A DNA stretch of 64,000 nucleotides, from positions 11,476,501 to 11,540,500 of the forward strand of contig JAZHRO010000073.1 in NCBI GenBank assembly GCA_037157565.1, in the 5' to 3' direction. This stretch comes from Thalassia testudinum (lineage: Eukaryota > Streptophyta > Magnoliopsida > Alismatales > Hydrocharitaceae). Below are positions 1 to 10,367 of the stretch, one piece after another. The notes under the pieces were generated by a model, which saw nothing but the letters and a program-made list of their open reading frames with translations, had not been told where the DNA came from and ran no database searches. The position numbers were made by a program, and so were the translations under genes. The first letter of the stretch is position 1, and each line of letters begins with the position of its first letter.

Positions 1-138
1 TTGGAATACCCAAATTGCTCCTTGTGTTCGACCTCGGATACTTTGATTTTTGAGTTATAAATTCTTATTTGTTTTTGCAGAGAGTTCATCTATATTACAA
101 CGAAATATCTGTTAAAACACGATTTAGCTGCGTAAACA
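1..138 (+). repeat. 3' end of the 5' LTR of element A
   Basis: This stretch aligns base for base, with scattered differences, to 10231-10367. It ends in GTAAACA, then the spacer TTT and the primer-binding site, as expected for an LTR 3' terminus. The rest of the LTR lies upstream of the window. Confidence 0.93.
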
Positions 139-141
139 TTT

Positions 142-161
142 TGGCACCGTTGCTGGGGAGC
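142..161 (+). other. Primer-binding site, tRNA-Asp type (element A)
   Basis: TGGCACCGTTGCTGGGGAGC lies three bases after the LTR end. It differs at two positions from the tRNA-Asp-type PBS of element B (TGGCGCCGTTGCCGGGGAGC). It primes minus-strand DNA synthesis in Athila-like elements. Confidence 0.9.
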
Positions 162-1106
162 AATGGGCACTTCTTAAGCTTTTGATCACAACTTCTGATT
201 CAATACTGACTTAATTTTTCTCCTTTGTTGTCCTTATCTCAGGGAAAGCAGAGAAAAGAAGAGCAGCCGCACAATAACCACACCAAGGAACTGGTAACTT
301 TCATTTGCCCTCTCTCTTAATCCCCTCAAAGTCTGAAAAAGAAAAAAAAAGAAAGAAAAATCAACCTAGGGCTACCTGTCTCCATACTTAATAATTCATC
401 AAAGTAGCCTAATTTTCATTTCAACACATCTTGAACTACACATCCAACTAAGGTAACTAAGGCTAAAACTTTCTTGACTGAACCCTAGATACCAATTTTT
501 GAGGCAACTAAATTGGACCAACTAGAGCCAACCTAAGGATTGCAAAGCTAGGGTTTTTAGAGATGCATTCTTCTCTTAAACAAAGAAGTAAAAAATTTTC
601 AAAAAGAGGTGTGCCTAAGCCTTGTTTGAAATGATCTATACAAGAGAAACCCTATGCAAATCAGGCTCTTAATCCATTTGAACCCTAAAAGAAAGGACAT
701 AAAAGCTCTTAAAGGAACAAGAGGTGAAGTTGATCCTTTGGGTCAACCAACCTTAAAATTAGGTCACTCTTTACACTCAAAGGGCCTAAAGTTCAAGTGG
801 AACCCTAAGCACCTTGATCTTAATTAATAAAATGTAGACTTAAGAGGTCAAGGTCCCCATTCTAGTCTACATAGAATCTCAGTGACAAGAGAGGTCGGGT
901 GGGGGAAACACTGTAACTCGTGGGGATGCTCTATCATGTAGAGGTCTTTGCAGGACTCTCCCTCTCTTGCTGCCTAGGTACTTTTCAAGTGGACGACCTT
1001 TCTGACTAAGTGGTATCATCCGCCTCGAACCTCTATAGTCACCCAACAATTTTTGGGTGTCTCGATTGGGTCCAGCACCTACTAATCTCATCACATCCTT
1101 TGGTGC
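162..1106 (+). other. Untranslated leader between PBS and gag (element A)
   Basis: About 0.95 kb without a supported reading frame. It is A-rich near 340-360 and aligns over its length to the reverse complement of 22047-22990 in element B, so it is the gag leader of the family. No splice or regulatory motif could be assigned. Confidence 0.75.
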
Positions 1107-2327
1107 ATGCTTGGTAGGAGGTCCTTAAGACCATCCATAAGACCACCTTTAGAAATTCATTCTCGCCGAGGCCAAGCCTCGACGCCGTTGTTTGTGCAAC
1201 AACCTCACCACATAGACCTTTCCTCTGATTCAGAACCAAGTTCTCCTTCTTCTTCCATCATGGCACAACCCATTAAAGAAGAGAACAACCTTGAGCACCA
1301 GCTTCAACACCTGACTGATCTCTTCCAAAACTTTGTAAACCCACCACAGCGACCAATGATGCGAGATCACTATAATTCCGCTGCGGTGGCAATCGAGCCT
1401 CGAGTCTGAATCTCGGATGGAGGTCTTGATTCTGAACTCAAGCCCAATATGATTCATGCCATACCAAAATTTCATGGGCTTAACTCCGAGGATCCATTCC
1501 AGCACATTAAAAAACTCAAGCATCTGGCCCAGACCTTCGGGTCAAATCCACAAAATTGGGATATTCTGCTTATGAAAATATTTTCTTTCTCCCTCCTGGA
1601 CAAGGCTACTCAATGGTATCAAACTCAGACTCGTCCGATCAACACATGGGATAAACTTCAGTCTGAATTTTTGAAAAGGTTCTTTCCCGTTGGCCGGACA
1701 AATGCCTTGTGCCACCAGATCACCCACTTCACTCAACAAATGGGAGAACCTCTTCATGAAGCATGGGACCGATTCTTAAATCTCATGCGAAAGTGCCTCC
1801 ATCATGGAGTTCCTAAATGGGAACAAGTCCAGTCTTTTTACCAGGGACTCCGTGAAGACATTCGATTATTCGTCAATGTAACTTGCGGAGGAAACATCAT
1901 GGGGCAACATAATGACACGGTATGGGAGATTCTCAAAAACATGTGTGAGAACTCCATCAATAATGACTCCATGGGCTTAGTTGACAGAACGAATGCCTAT
2001 GGATCGATGAATCTGAGGGGAGCACATGAGACGCAGGACCTGGCCACATCCGTCGACTTGGAATGATGGCCAGTCGGTTGGATAAGGTTTCTATCATAGA
2101 GAAGAAGGTGGACGAGCTAACTTGGCACCTGCAGTGAGCCACCTCTGTGCAAAATTCTTTTGCATGGCCACCTCTAGCGAGGGAAACTGTGGAGAACATC
2201 TATCACCAATCTTTTCAGGGGATGGACTCGTATCCACCCCCATCTAAATTTCGGACAAGAGTGACCTCCGATCAACTCTATTCCAGTTGGGGGAACTCTG
2301 AACCCTCGTATTCTGACTTTCCTGAGG
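1107..2327 (+). pseudogene. gag: gag remnant, element A
   Basis: The start (MLGRRSLRP) matches the gag start of B (MFGRRSLRP at 22046 on the minus strand). The central part has the retrotransposon gag fold signature: INTWDKLQSEFLKRFFPVGRTN followed by the CLHHGVPKW region and FYQGLREDI, roughly 1620-1870. Gag is the structural protein of the cytoplasmic particle. Breaks: a stop at about 1407, a one-base loss near 2065 relative to B, and a stop near 2137. From 2318 the end of gag is missing: the sequence jumps from gag straight to the segment before protease through a deletion of about 700 bp relative to B. Certainly non-functional. Confidence 0.9.
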
Positions 2328-3108
2328 CCTTGACCAAAGGAAAAAGGATAACCAAACACGTGTCTCCAAAGGAGGATCTTGTCAAGATCTTTATACAGGT
2401 CCAGATAAACATCCCATTGATGGATGCCATCCACCACGTACCGGCTTACGCAAGATTCCTAAAAGACGTATGTGCACCTAAACGTAATCCGCGAACCAAG
2501 AGTGGGAATCCGATTGTACTGTCAAAGCAAGCCAGCTCTGTCATCTTGAGTAAACTCCCACCCAAGGCTAAAGACCTAGGAACTCCCCTGATTTCATGTA
2601 AAATTGGTGAAACCCAATTTGATAGAGCCCTACTAGACCTAGGTGCCTCCATAAATCTAATACCTACATCCCTCTTTGACCACCTTGAAGAGTCCGAACT
2701 TAAACCGACTCAGGTGCCGTTGCAGTTAGCTGATCGACCCATCAAGTCAACTAAAGGAATACTCAAGGATGTCATTGTTAGGGTACGAGATTTCTACTTC
2801 CCGATGGATTTCATAGTTCTGGATATGGACTCACCTGAGAACCCAAGGGACACACCAATCATATTAGGGAGACCTTTTTTGGCCACTGCTAGGGCCAACA
2901 TAAACTGTGAAGAGGGCCAAATAGAATTAAAATTTGGGAATCAAACTCCGAAGATTGACATCTTTAAGGCCCAACAAGGGATTAGTTGCAGGGTTATAGA
3001 GCAAATATGTGATATCAGAGCCGTGGTTGATGAATCGCATATTGAGGACAACCTGATTATCCCTGATCAACCACTAGAAAATCAAAACCCTCAAATAGAG
3101 GAATATTA
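2328..3108 (+). pseudogene. pol: Protease domain remnant, element A
   Basis: A continuous frame begins at the ALTKGKR segment and runs to the stop at 3107-3109. The aspartic protease active site reads LLDLGASINLIP at about 2629-2664. The flap and C-terminal part follow (PMDFIVLDMD, then IILGRPFLATARANI near 2850-2900). The domain itself has no stop, so PR is the best preserved part of A. PR of this type works as a dimer that cleaves the Gag-Pol polyprotein. The acidic segment after it (about 3000-3108) is the usual linker to RT, interrupted by TAA. Confidence 0.88.
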
Positions 3109-4326
3109 ACCTGATCTAGACACACCCATAACTCTGACCCCTGTTCCTGATAAAACCCCGAACCACCCACTGCTGCTAATAATCCTGTCATGGAACTCAA
3201 GCCCCTTCCTGAGCATCTGAAGTACGTCTTTTTAGGTTCCAATTAGACATTTCCTATGATTATCAACTCCCAACTCACACTTGACCAAGAATCCCGTCTG
3301 ATTACTGTTCTCCAGAAACATCGTAGAGCCATTAGATGGACTCTCGATGACTTGATTGGCATAAGCACCTCGTACTGCACACATCGAATCTACACAGAAG
3401 AGGGCACACGACCTTCACGAGAGATGCAGAGATGTTTAAACCCTAACCTGTAGGAGGTCATGAAAAAGGAGATTATCAAGTGGCTAGATGCAGTGATCAT
3501 CTACCCGATCTCCGATAGTTGCTGGGTGAGTCCAATCTAGGTTGTGCCTTAGAAGGCCGGACTCACCATCATCACGACTGAAACTGGAGAGGTCATTCCA
3601 ACCCGAATAGCTAACTCATGGAGAGTCTGCATTGATTACAGAAGATTCAATTCCTCCATGAAGAAGGACCATTTCCCACTACCGTTCATTGATCAGATCC
3701 TCGAGAAACTAGCAGGAAATAGGTTCTTCCCCTTTCTTGACGGGTACTCCAGTTACAACCAGGTGTCAATCCATCTAGAAGACCAAGAAAAGACCACGTT
3801 CACCTACCCCTTTCGGTCTCTACAATGCACCCACGACCTTTCAGCGGTGCATGCTTGCCATATTCTCAGATATGGTAGGTGATTATCTAGAAGTCTTCAT
3901 GATGACTTTTCAATTTTTCGACCATCATTTGACGACTGCCTCTAGCACTTGGTCCAAATACTAAGGCGGTGCATCGATGTGAATTTGGTTCTTTCCTAGG
4001 AAAAGTGCCATTTCATGGTGCTTGAGGGAATCGTCCTAGGACATCTAATCTCGGAGAAAGGCATCCAAGTCGATCAGCCAAGGTTAACCTGATTTCCAAG
4101 CTCCCTATGCCTATCTCTATTAAGGACATCCGATCTTTTTTGGGGCACGCCGGCTTTTACCGTCGATTTATCCCTGATTTTTCAAAAATTGCGCACCCCT
4201 TGACCACTCATCTCTCTAAGGATGTGCCTTTCAAAATTTCCAAGGATTGCACTCAAGCATTTGAGATCCTTCGTGATCGCGTCACCCAAACCCCGATCCT
4301 ACAGTCCCCCGATTGGTCTCAACCCT
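3109..4326 (+). pseudogene. pol: Reverse transcriptase remnant, element A
   Basis: The pre-RT phrase LKPLPEHLKYVFL occurs at about 3200-3235. RT blocks follow: VCIDYR near 3628, KKDHFPLPFIDQILEKLAGN at 3661-3720, FLDGYSSYNQVSI near 3735, and [22 protein letters not shown] at 4122-4187. Stops fall at 3451, about 3538 and about 3551. Relative to B, one G is missing at about 3901, inside the codons of the catalytic FMDD motif, so both frame and active site are lost. RT would copy the element RNA in the particle. Dead copy. Confidence 0.9.
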
Positions 4327-4700
4327 TTGAGATCATGTGCGATGCATCTGACTTCGCTGTAGGTGCGGTTTTGGGGCAGAAAATTGACGGGAAACCCGTG
4401 GTCATTTAATACGCTAGCAAAACACTAGATGAGGCTCAGCGGAACTACACGGTTACTGAGAAAGAGCTGTTGGCTGTAGTATTTGCCCTAGAAAAATTTA
4501 TCTCATACCTCCTGGGTTCCCGTGTTATCATATACTCGGATCACATAGCTGTGAGGCATCTCCTTGCAAAGACAGATGCGAAACCTCGATTAATCTGATG
4601 GATCTTGCTATTGCAAGAATTTGACCTCGAGATTCGCGACAAAGCAGGAAAACAAAATGTGGTAGCTGATCACTTATCTCACCTTCCTTCTAAAATAATT
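4327..4700 (+). pseudogene. pol: RNase H remnant, element A
   Basis: The start [23 protein letters not shown] (4328-4396) is the conserved first strand of the Ty3/gypsy RNase [31 protein letters not shown] follows with a stop at 4408-4410, then the [18 protein letters not shown] end near 4625-4680. The domain would remove template RNA from the hybrid. It is disrupted by at least two stops (4408 and about 4597). Confidence 0.87.
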
Positions 4701-6009
4701 GACCCTTTCGGACCCATCACAGAACACTTTTTTGATGAGCACCTCCTGATTATCAATACAGGGATTCCATGGTTCGCAGATATAGTGAACTACCTGGTAT
4801 CACATCATATCCCATCCGATTGGCTGAAGGCCAAGGACAAATTATGTTTCGATGCCAAGTATTACCTGTGGGAAGACCCATATCTATTCCGCATTGGTGC
4901 TGATCAAATAATTCGACGGTGTGTCACGGAAGTAGAAATCAAAGACATACTCTCCTTTTGCCATGACTAGGCATGCGGTGGACATTTCTCAGGACACAAA
5001 ACAACATCAAAAGTCCTCCAGTGTGGCTTTTACTGGCCCACAATTTTCAAGGTTGCATACAGTCACTGCAAGGCATGTACCCATTGCCAGACCTTGGGCA
5101 ACATGAGCCATCGAGACATGATGCCTTTATAGCCGATCCTGGTATGCGAAATTTTTGACATTTGGAGGATCGATTTTATGGGACCCTTCCCTATCTCGGA
5201 TGGCTTCGAATACATCTTACTCGCCGTTGACTACGTGTCCAAGTGGATAGAAGCCATTCCGACTCGAACCAATAATCATAAGGTTGTTATCAGATTCATT
5301 CATCAAACATCTTCTCAAGTTTTGGGATTCCATGAGCAATAATTTCCGACGGAGGGACCCATTTTACAAATGCTCAGTTCAGGTCACTGATGACAAAATA
5401 TGGGGTGTCGCATCGAATCTCCACTCCTTACCACTGCCAAACTAATGGTCTAGCTGAGCTATCAAATCGAGAGATCAAGAAAATCCTCCAGGTTACTATT
5501 CGACCTGACAGGAAGGATTGGTCTTCTCAGCTTTCGGAAGCATTGTGGGCCTATAGGATCGCCCACAAGACCCAATTAGAAATGTCTCCCTTCAGACTAG
5601 TGTATGATAAGGCATGTCACCTCCCCATCGAATTTCTAAGGCTAGAACCCATAGAAGACTTCAAATGAGCGAGATCGATGAATTACGCCACAACGCGTAT
5701 GAGAACTCGTGAATTTACAAAGAACAGGTTAAAGATTTTCATGACAAACACATTTCTAGAAAGATCTTTCATCCTGGTCAAAAGGTTCTACTCTTTGATG
5801 TCCGACTCAAATTATTTCCAGGAAAGCTATGCTCTAAGTGGGTCGGACCCTACCTAGTCTGACAAATCTTTGGAAATGGAGCCATTTAGATCAGCCCACT
5901 CAGCCATGATTCTAAACCCTTTGTTGTAAACGGTCAGAGACTCAAACCGTTCATTGACATGAACAATACAAATTTGGCTGAGTCATCCTTTACCCTCCAT
6001 TCTCCTTGA
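4701..6009 (+). pseudogene. pol: Integrase remnant, element A
   Basis: The His/Cys zinc-binding module is visible (SFCHD, then ACGGHF, CKACTHCQ) at about 4950-5100, with the Gln codon of the module changed to TAG at 4968. The core shows WRIDFMGP near 5165, the [11 protein letters not shown] aspartate near 5340-5370, and [17 protein letters not shown] at about 5440-5495. The GPY/F-type end ([12 protein letters not shown]) lies near 5825-5860. The final codons match B and end in TGA at 6007-6009. Relative to B, about 60 bp are deleted near 5634. No chromodomain follows. Frameshifts and many stops make it non-functional. Confidence 0.88.
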
Positions 6010-6138
6010 GCTCATTGCCCCCAGCCGATGGCGTAAAACTCAGCGCTTAACGGGAGGTAACCCATCATTCCTTAAAAAACCCGAAACCTTTTCTAACATT
6101 TCTATGCTGAATTCAAATTGCACTTTTGGGTTCATCCA

Positions 6139-6223
6139 TTAGAACAGACGACTCCACCTCAGGTACCCCTACCCAAGATTAGAAATCATTCGCAACAGTC
6201 ACTTCAATCCGTTTGCCCACCCA
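6139..6223 (+). other. Conserved non-coding block downstream of pol
   Basis: Contains GACTCCACCTCAGGTA, then GAAATCATTCGCAACAG and TCACTTCAATCC. The same order of motifs occurs on the minus strand at 16141-16226 (B), about 42216-42300 and about 55830-55916 (F). It is not translatable. Conservation between elements whose flanks have diverged suggests a retained RNA or DNA function. Confidence 0.65.
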
Positions 6224-6295
6224 ACACCTGTCCTAATGCATGAACTAAGCTAAAATCGAACCCACCTAATTTACAATGGGGACATTGCAAATCAT

Positions 6296-6310
6296 AGGCA
6301 TGGGGGGGTA
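6296..6310 (+). other. Internal (second) polypurine tract, element A
   Basis: AGGCATGGGGGGGTA is nearly identical to the terminal tract AGGCATGGGGGTA at 7611-7623, but lies 1.3 kb upstream. It is preceded by GGGGACATTGCAAATCAT, which is also conserved in B and C. It could act as a second plus-strand primer. Confidence 0.65.
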
Positions 6311-7032
6311 TGAAAGTGCAAAATGTCGAGGAAACTCATATCATGAAAATATTTCAACCCAAAAAAAAAAAATCTTGAAAAAGAAAAAAACTGAGGCGGG
6401 GGAGAGAAAATTTTTGGGCTATACAAAATGAGAGGAGAAAAAGAGCAAAATGCCAAAAAAAAAGGAGCACAAAATGAAAAAGAAAGAAAGATAGTCATTA
6501 ATAAAAGATTAAGGGATTAACTAAAGTTCTAAACCAGATCAAGAAAAGAGAAAAATGAAAGAAAAGTGCGAAGAAGACATAGAAAGAGATTAGCAGGAAT
6601 GTTGATCTTAGGCCTTTTGGCCTAGACTCTTAGGCTTAAAAATTCAAGTACCCACTAAAATCTGGATCCTACTCAAGAGGTTGGGAAAAATGCGAAGCCT
6701 AAGTATTAGGTCTAAGGCTTAGGGAGTATTTAGCCTCACTAACTGACCTTCAGCTTGCGGGATTTGGTAACCTAAGCACCCCAATTCACACACAGTCTAG
6801 TTCAGTGCACAAAAATATCAAAATCACACAAAAAGCGTTTCAATGTTCTGAAAAAAGTTGCCTAGATTAGGAGCAGCCGATCAACACATGTTGATTTGGA
6901 TGAGTCCCCAATGCAGAGAGGTGGGAAATTCCCCTTGAAGATGCCTAACAACATACCGCCTCCTCAGTGATTGCCTCTTAGGATATTTAAATATCCTACC
7001 AGGGGCATGTAAGCACTCTACTGGTTCAAATA

Positions 7033-7175
7033 CCATGGGCGGAATTATCACGAAATGACAATTGCCAGGATCTGAATTCGGCCACAGAATGCCATGTGCG
7101 AGATTATCTTGAAATCTCGAAAGCTAAGGTTCTGGGGGTTGCCATGGGCGGTGCTATCATGAAGCATCGATTGCT
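7033..7175 (+). repeat. Three-copy short tandem repeat in the 3' UTR (element A)
   Basis: Three diverged copies of a 50-60 bp unit built around CCATGGGCGG, ATTATC and GAAATCTCGAAAGC. The corresponding place in B (about 15206-15355, opposite strand) also has three copies, so the repeat predates their divergence. Confidence 0.6.
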
Positions 7176-7610
7176 AGGGACCCTTGAGGATTGATGATGG
7201 GGATGAGGAATTCGATACAGACAGTGTCGAGAAGCCAATCCGAAGCTAGAAATAAAAAGAAAAGAGAGAGAAAGCTCTCCAAACAAAAAAATCCTCTGTC
7301 TCTCTCTTACAAAAATGCACTGCAAACTAAACCTAGGCTAAAAATGTCTCAAGCACAGGTGATATAACCACGGAATCCAACAAACCCTAGGTCAGTTTCT
7401 ACGGGCCTTAAAAACCTTTGAGGAAGACTGAGGCTAAAGCGAGTTAGGTCCGGATTTTGGTTGATACTTGAGTACCTCTAGGACTGTTGTTGGCATTCTG
7501 ACCTAATCACAAAAGGAAAAGAAAAGCAGTTATCATAACTGGTGACAGACACTCAAGGTCTAGAATAGATGTTAAAATCATGAAATTTTGCTAATGGCCT
7601 AGCAAAAGCT

Positions 7611-7623
7611 AGGCATGGGGGTA
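7611..7623 (+). other. Polypurine tract next to the 3' LTR (element A)
   Basis: AGGCATGGGGGTA directly precedes the LTR start TGATGAGAG. This is the expected plus-strand primer site. Confidence 0.85.
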
Positions 7624-8557
7624 TGATGAGAGCCTCATCATGAGCCCTAACAAACTCATTTTGACCTAAGAAAGAGAATAAGAGCTCCTACATAACCTAG
7701 AGAAGGGCTTAATTCAAGGAATAAGTGTTCTGAGAAGGAAACATGAAAAAAATGTTAAAACTGCAATTTTACCATTGCAGTACATAAATGGGATTTCTCA
7801 GAGGCAAAACATAGGTCAAATGATCTGAATAAGATAAAAAGTGGGTTGGTTCAATCAGAAATGGGTTAATGTGCAGTCTAGGAATTAAATGACATTTTAT
7901 AACCCTAAAATAGGCTCACTTAATTCAACAAGGCTTTTGTCAGGTTAAAAATCAACTAAACCCTCTAAACTTTATGGAAAAATATCTCCTAGGGTTTAGA
8001 ACCTTCAATTTGACCTCTGGAAACTATTTTGACCTAGATTAAGGTCCTAGCTCATTAATTGACCTAATTTGGGTTTTTGTGCAAAATGTCCAGACAAACG
8101 TGCTCAAATTAAAAATCCAACTTCACCATTGGATTCCTTAGGTCCAAATTAGGTTTGTACCAAAATTTTTAACCTAAGGGGAGGTCATCTTGACCTACTT
8201 TGCAAAATAGTACACCAAATTACATTTTGGCCCCTATCTTTTGAAAACTATTACACAAACCCCCCTAATTTCTTTGCCACTCTTACAAGCAGGTCGCCCT
8301 GCAATTAATGGGGAGAAATCCATCTCCGTCAAGGAATGGAGGGGAAGTACTCCCTGATTCCTCAGAAATCTCCCTGATTTGGAAGGGAGATTCTCTAAGG
8401 AATTCCCTTCCATCTGAGCTCAATTGCAATCTCTGATTTGCATCCAATCTCTCATGTGAACGCACGAGAGATTTGGATCTCCAAATACCTTCCTTCTCTG
8501 ACGAGGAGTCAGTGATAGAAGACTTGCCCTCCAAGCACTAGAAGCTTGGCCAGCAAC

Positions 8558-8565
8558 TATAAAAG
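8558..8565 (+). promoter_or_regulatory. TATA box in the LTR of element A
   Basis: TATAAAAG in a CG-poor context, about 935 bp into the LTR. The B LTRs carry TATAAAA at the matching place. Transcription would start about 30 bp downstream, leaving more than 1.7 kb of LTR in the RNA. Confidence 0.6.
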
Positions 8566-9132
8566 GATCCCTGGTCCTCTGCGAATCTCTCAAGCTTGAC
8601 TTGGTTGAAGAATCCCCCAAAATACCTCTCTCCCCTCTCCAGCCAAGTAGCCTGCAAGCTCCGGCGACTTTTCCTCCTCCCTCTCGTCGCTCTGCTACCG
8701 TACCAGTGGCAGGGTTCACTTCGCCTCATTCTTCCACGTTGCTCCGTAGCAGCACACGCCTTCTTGATCTCCTCCTCGTCACCGTTATCTCCCCCTCAAG
8801 GCCATCTTCTCCGACAACGGCATACATGCGCCGTTCGTCTCCTCTGCCTCCCCTTCATTCCAAGTACCCCAGATAAGTTCCTCGTCTTCTACTCGCTCTT
8901 TTCGCTCATTCTATTTCACAAACTACCCCTCGATTGCCACTGCCCATCCTCATCTTCCCCATCTCCGGCCGACCTCTGGCGAGACGCATCCATCACTCCA
9001 TACCTCCCCACGTCTCGCCACCAACCTCTTCACCTTTGCCATCGACCACTAAACACTTTCCACCCACTCATAGACTGCCACACGCGCTCCACACTTCCAC
9101 CGAACGATCCCGCTCACACGGTCACAGTCCGA

Positions 9133-9203
9133 CCTAGGCACACATGCCTAGGCCGGTTAGACCCATGACAACACCTGCCTCACCTTCACCGTGACACGGT
9201 GAA
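9133..9203 (+). other. Pair of conserved hairpins in the LTR leader (element A)
   Basis: The first hairpin has arms CCTAGGC and GCCTAGG around a 6-base loop (9133-9152). The second has arms TTCACCGT and ACGGTGAA around GAC (9185-9203). Both recur in the right LTR of B, where the second stem shows paired changes (A to G on one arm, T to C on the other). Confidence 0.6.
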
Positions 9204-10367
9204 TGTTCTCCTGTTGTCTGATAGAGTTGCAAGGCTACTTTTGTGACGTGAAGGGTAGAGCTCCCATCCACCATTAACAAGCTCACAAGCTGCTTGCTTC
9301 CGAGCTTTAGGCCGCAAGCGTCAGGTTCAGGACCCCAGGCTACGCGGATTTAAGGCAAGAGTGAGTCCAGTCTGATAGCGGTTGCCGCGAGACCTGCAGC
9401 TGCATCAATTGCGTTAGGACACTCATGCCGGTGCCAGCAGAAGCGGGTGGACTTTTATTCCCATCTCGGTAAGTTTTGAGCTTCCTGTGTAGTTTAAGTT
9501 GATTTTGTGAATTGTGCTCTTTGCTGCAAGACACATAGGGGTGAGGTCCCTCGCCCTCACTCGCCACGCCTTGTTCGCGACACTTCCCTTGTGGATCCGA
9601 CTAACCTATCTATGCACTCGTCGTGCACCATACCCATGCCGGTGCCCCTGGACCTGGGTGCGCACCCAACCCAATTACCTAGCTCTGGGAAAGCGAACCG
9701 AAGAGAGAAATAAAGAGAGAGAGAGACGCAGGGAGTGTAGGGGAATAGGTTTTGTTGTGTGGCGATTGTGTAGGAAGAGGAAGCTAAAGGAGGAAGAGGT
9801 GCAGCAAGAGAAGGAAAGGAAGGACTTAGCCACAGCAAGAGAAGGAGAAGAAGAAGAGAGATGCACTATAGCAGAGGAGTGGCAGACCAAGGGAAGAAAA
9901 AGAAGAAGGAAACTAAGGAAGACAAGACGAAAAGGCCCGGACTTAGCTGCAGGAAGAAAATCAAGAAGAGAGAAAGCAAAGGAAGGAAAAAGAAGAGAAG
10001 CAAGAGCGGCTAAGGAAGAAAAAGAAAAGGAGAAGAAGAAGCCATAGCCGCTGGGCAAAGCAAAAAGAAAAGAGAAGGCCAACCATTTAAAAGCACTATA
10101 GTCTGAATTTTTAAGACGTCTGATACAATATCTAATGTCCAATTCTTTTTTAGCACTTTCTCCATAACATTATTCTGCTATTTTTGTTGAACTAGCTATT
10201 GCTTCTTATTAAAAGTTGTGTTCTCAAGTTTTGGAATACCCAAATTGCTTCCTTTGTTCGACCTCAGATACTTTGATTTTCGAGTTATAAATTCTTATTT
10301 GTTTTCCCGAGAGTTCATCTATATTACAACGAGATATCTGTCAAAACACAATCTAGCCGTGTAAACA

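Larger units (their letters stand above)
6010..7610 (+). other. 3' untranslated region of element A
   Basis: No supported reading frame and no env-like ORF. It holds the box GGGAGGTAACCC (6052-6063), a conserved block at 6139-6223 shared with B, F and the scrap near 42250, the internal polypurine tract (6296-6310), and three copies of a CCATGGGCGG-type repeat (7033-7175). The rest is A-rich and featureless to my reading. Confidence 0.8.
1..10367 (+). mobile_element. Element A: old Athila-like Ty3/gypsy retrotransposon, 5' LTR cut by window edge
   Basis: The last ~140 bases of the 5' LTR (1-138) recur at about 10231-10367, the end of the 3' LTR, which fixes the element's extent. In order it shows PBS, leader, gag, PR, RT, RNase H, IN, a 1.6 kb untranslated region, polypurine tract and a 2.74 kb 3' LTR. 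It is the same family as element B but much older: every coding domain carries stops or frameshifts, and at least two internal deletions are visible against B. Its right end abuts integrase codons of the minus-strand element E3, so A inserted into E3. The duplicated target should be CAGGG (10368-10372), with the partner copy outside the window. Confidence 0.93.
7624..10367 (+). repeat. 3' LTR of element A (about 2.74 kb)
   Basis: Begins TGATGAGAGCCTCATCATGA and ends GTAAACA, giving TG...CA termini. Landmarks in order: a TATA box at 8558, C/T-rich sequence about 8600-9110, two hairpins at 9133-9203, a purine-rich tract about 9700-10050, and the terminal segment shared with 1-138. It is clearly related to both LTRs of B (opposite orientation). 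Reading frames inside it are low-complexity and not credible genes. Confidence 0.92.

Noticed and set aside
6010..7610. Possible env-like ORF, expected in some Athila elements
   Set aside because: No frame longer than about 75 codons on the sense strand in A, and none in B at 14775-16351; no membrane-protein pattern seen.
8596..10047. Overlapping frames of up to 190 codons, including a Lys/Glu/Arg-rich one at 9514-10047
   Set aside because: They lie within the A LTR; composition is driven by C/T- and GA-rich repeats, and the matching B LTR region does not preserve the same protein.
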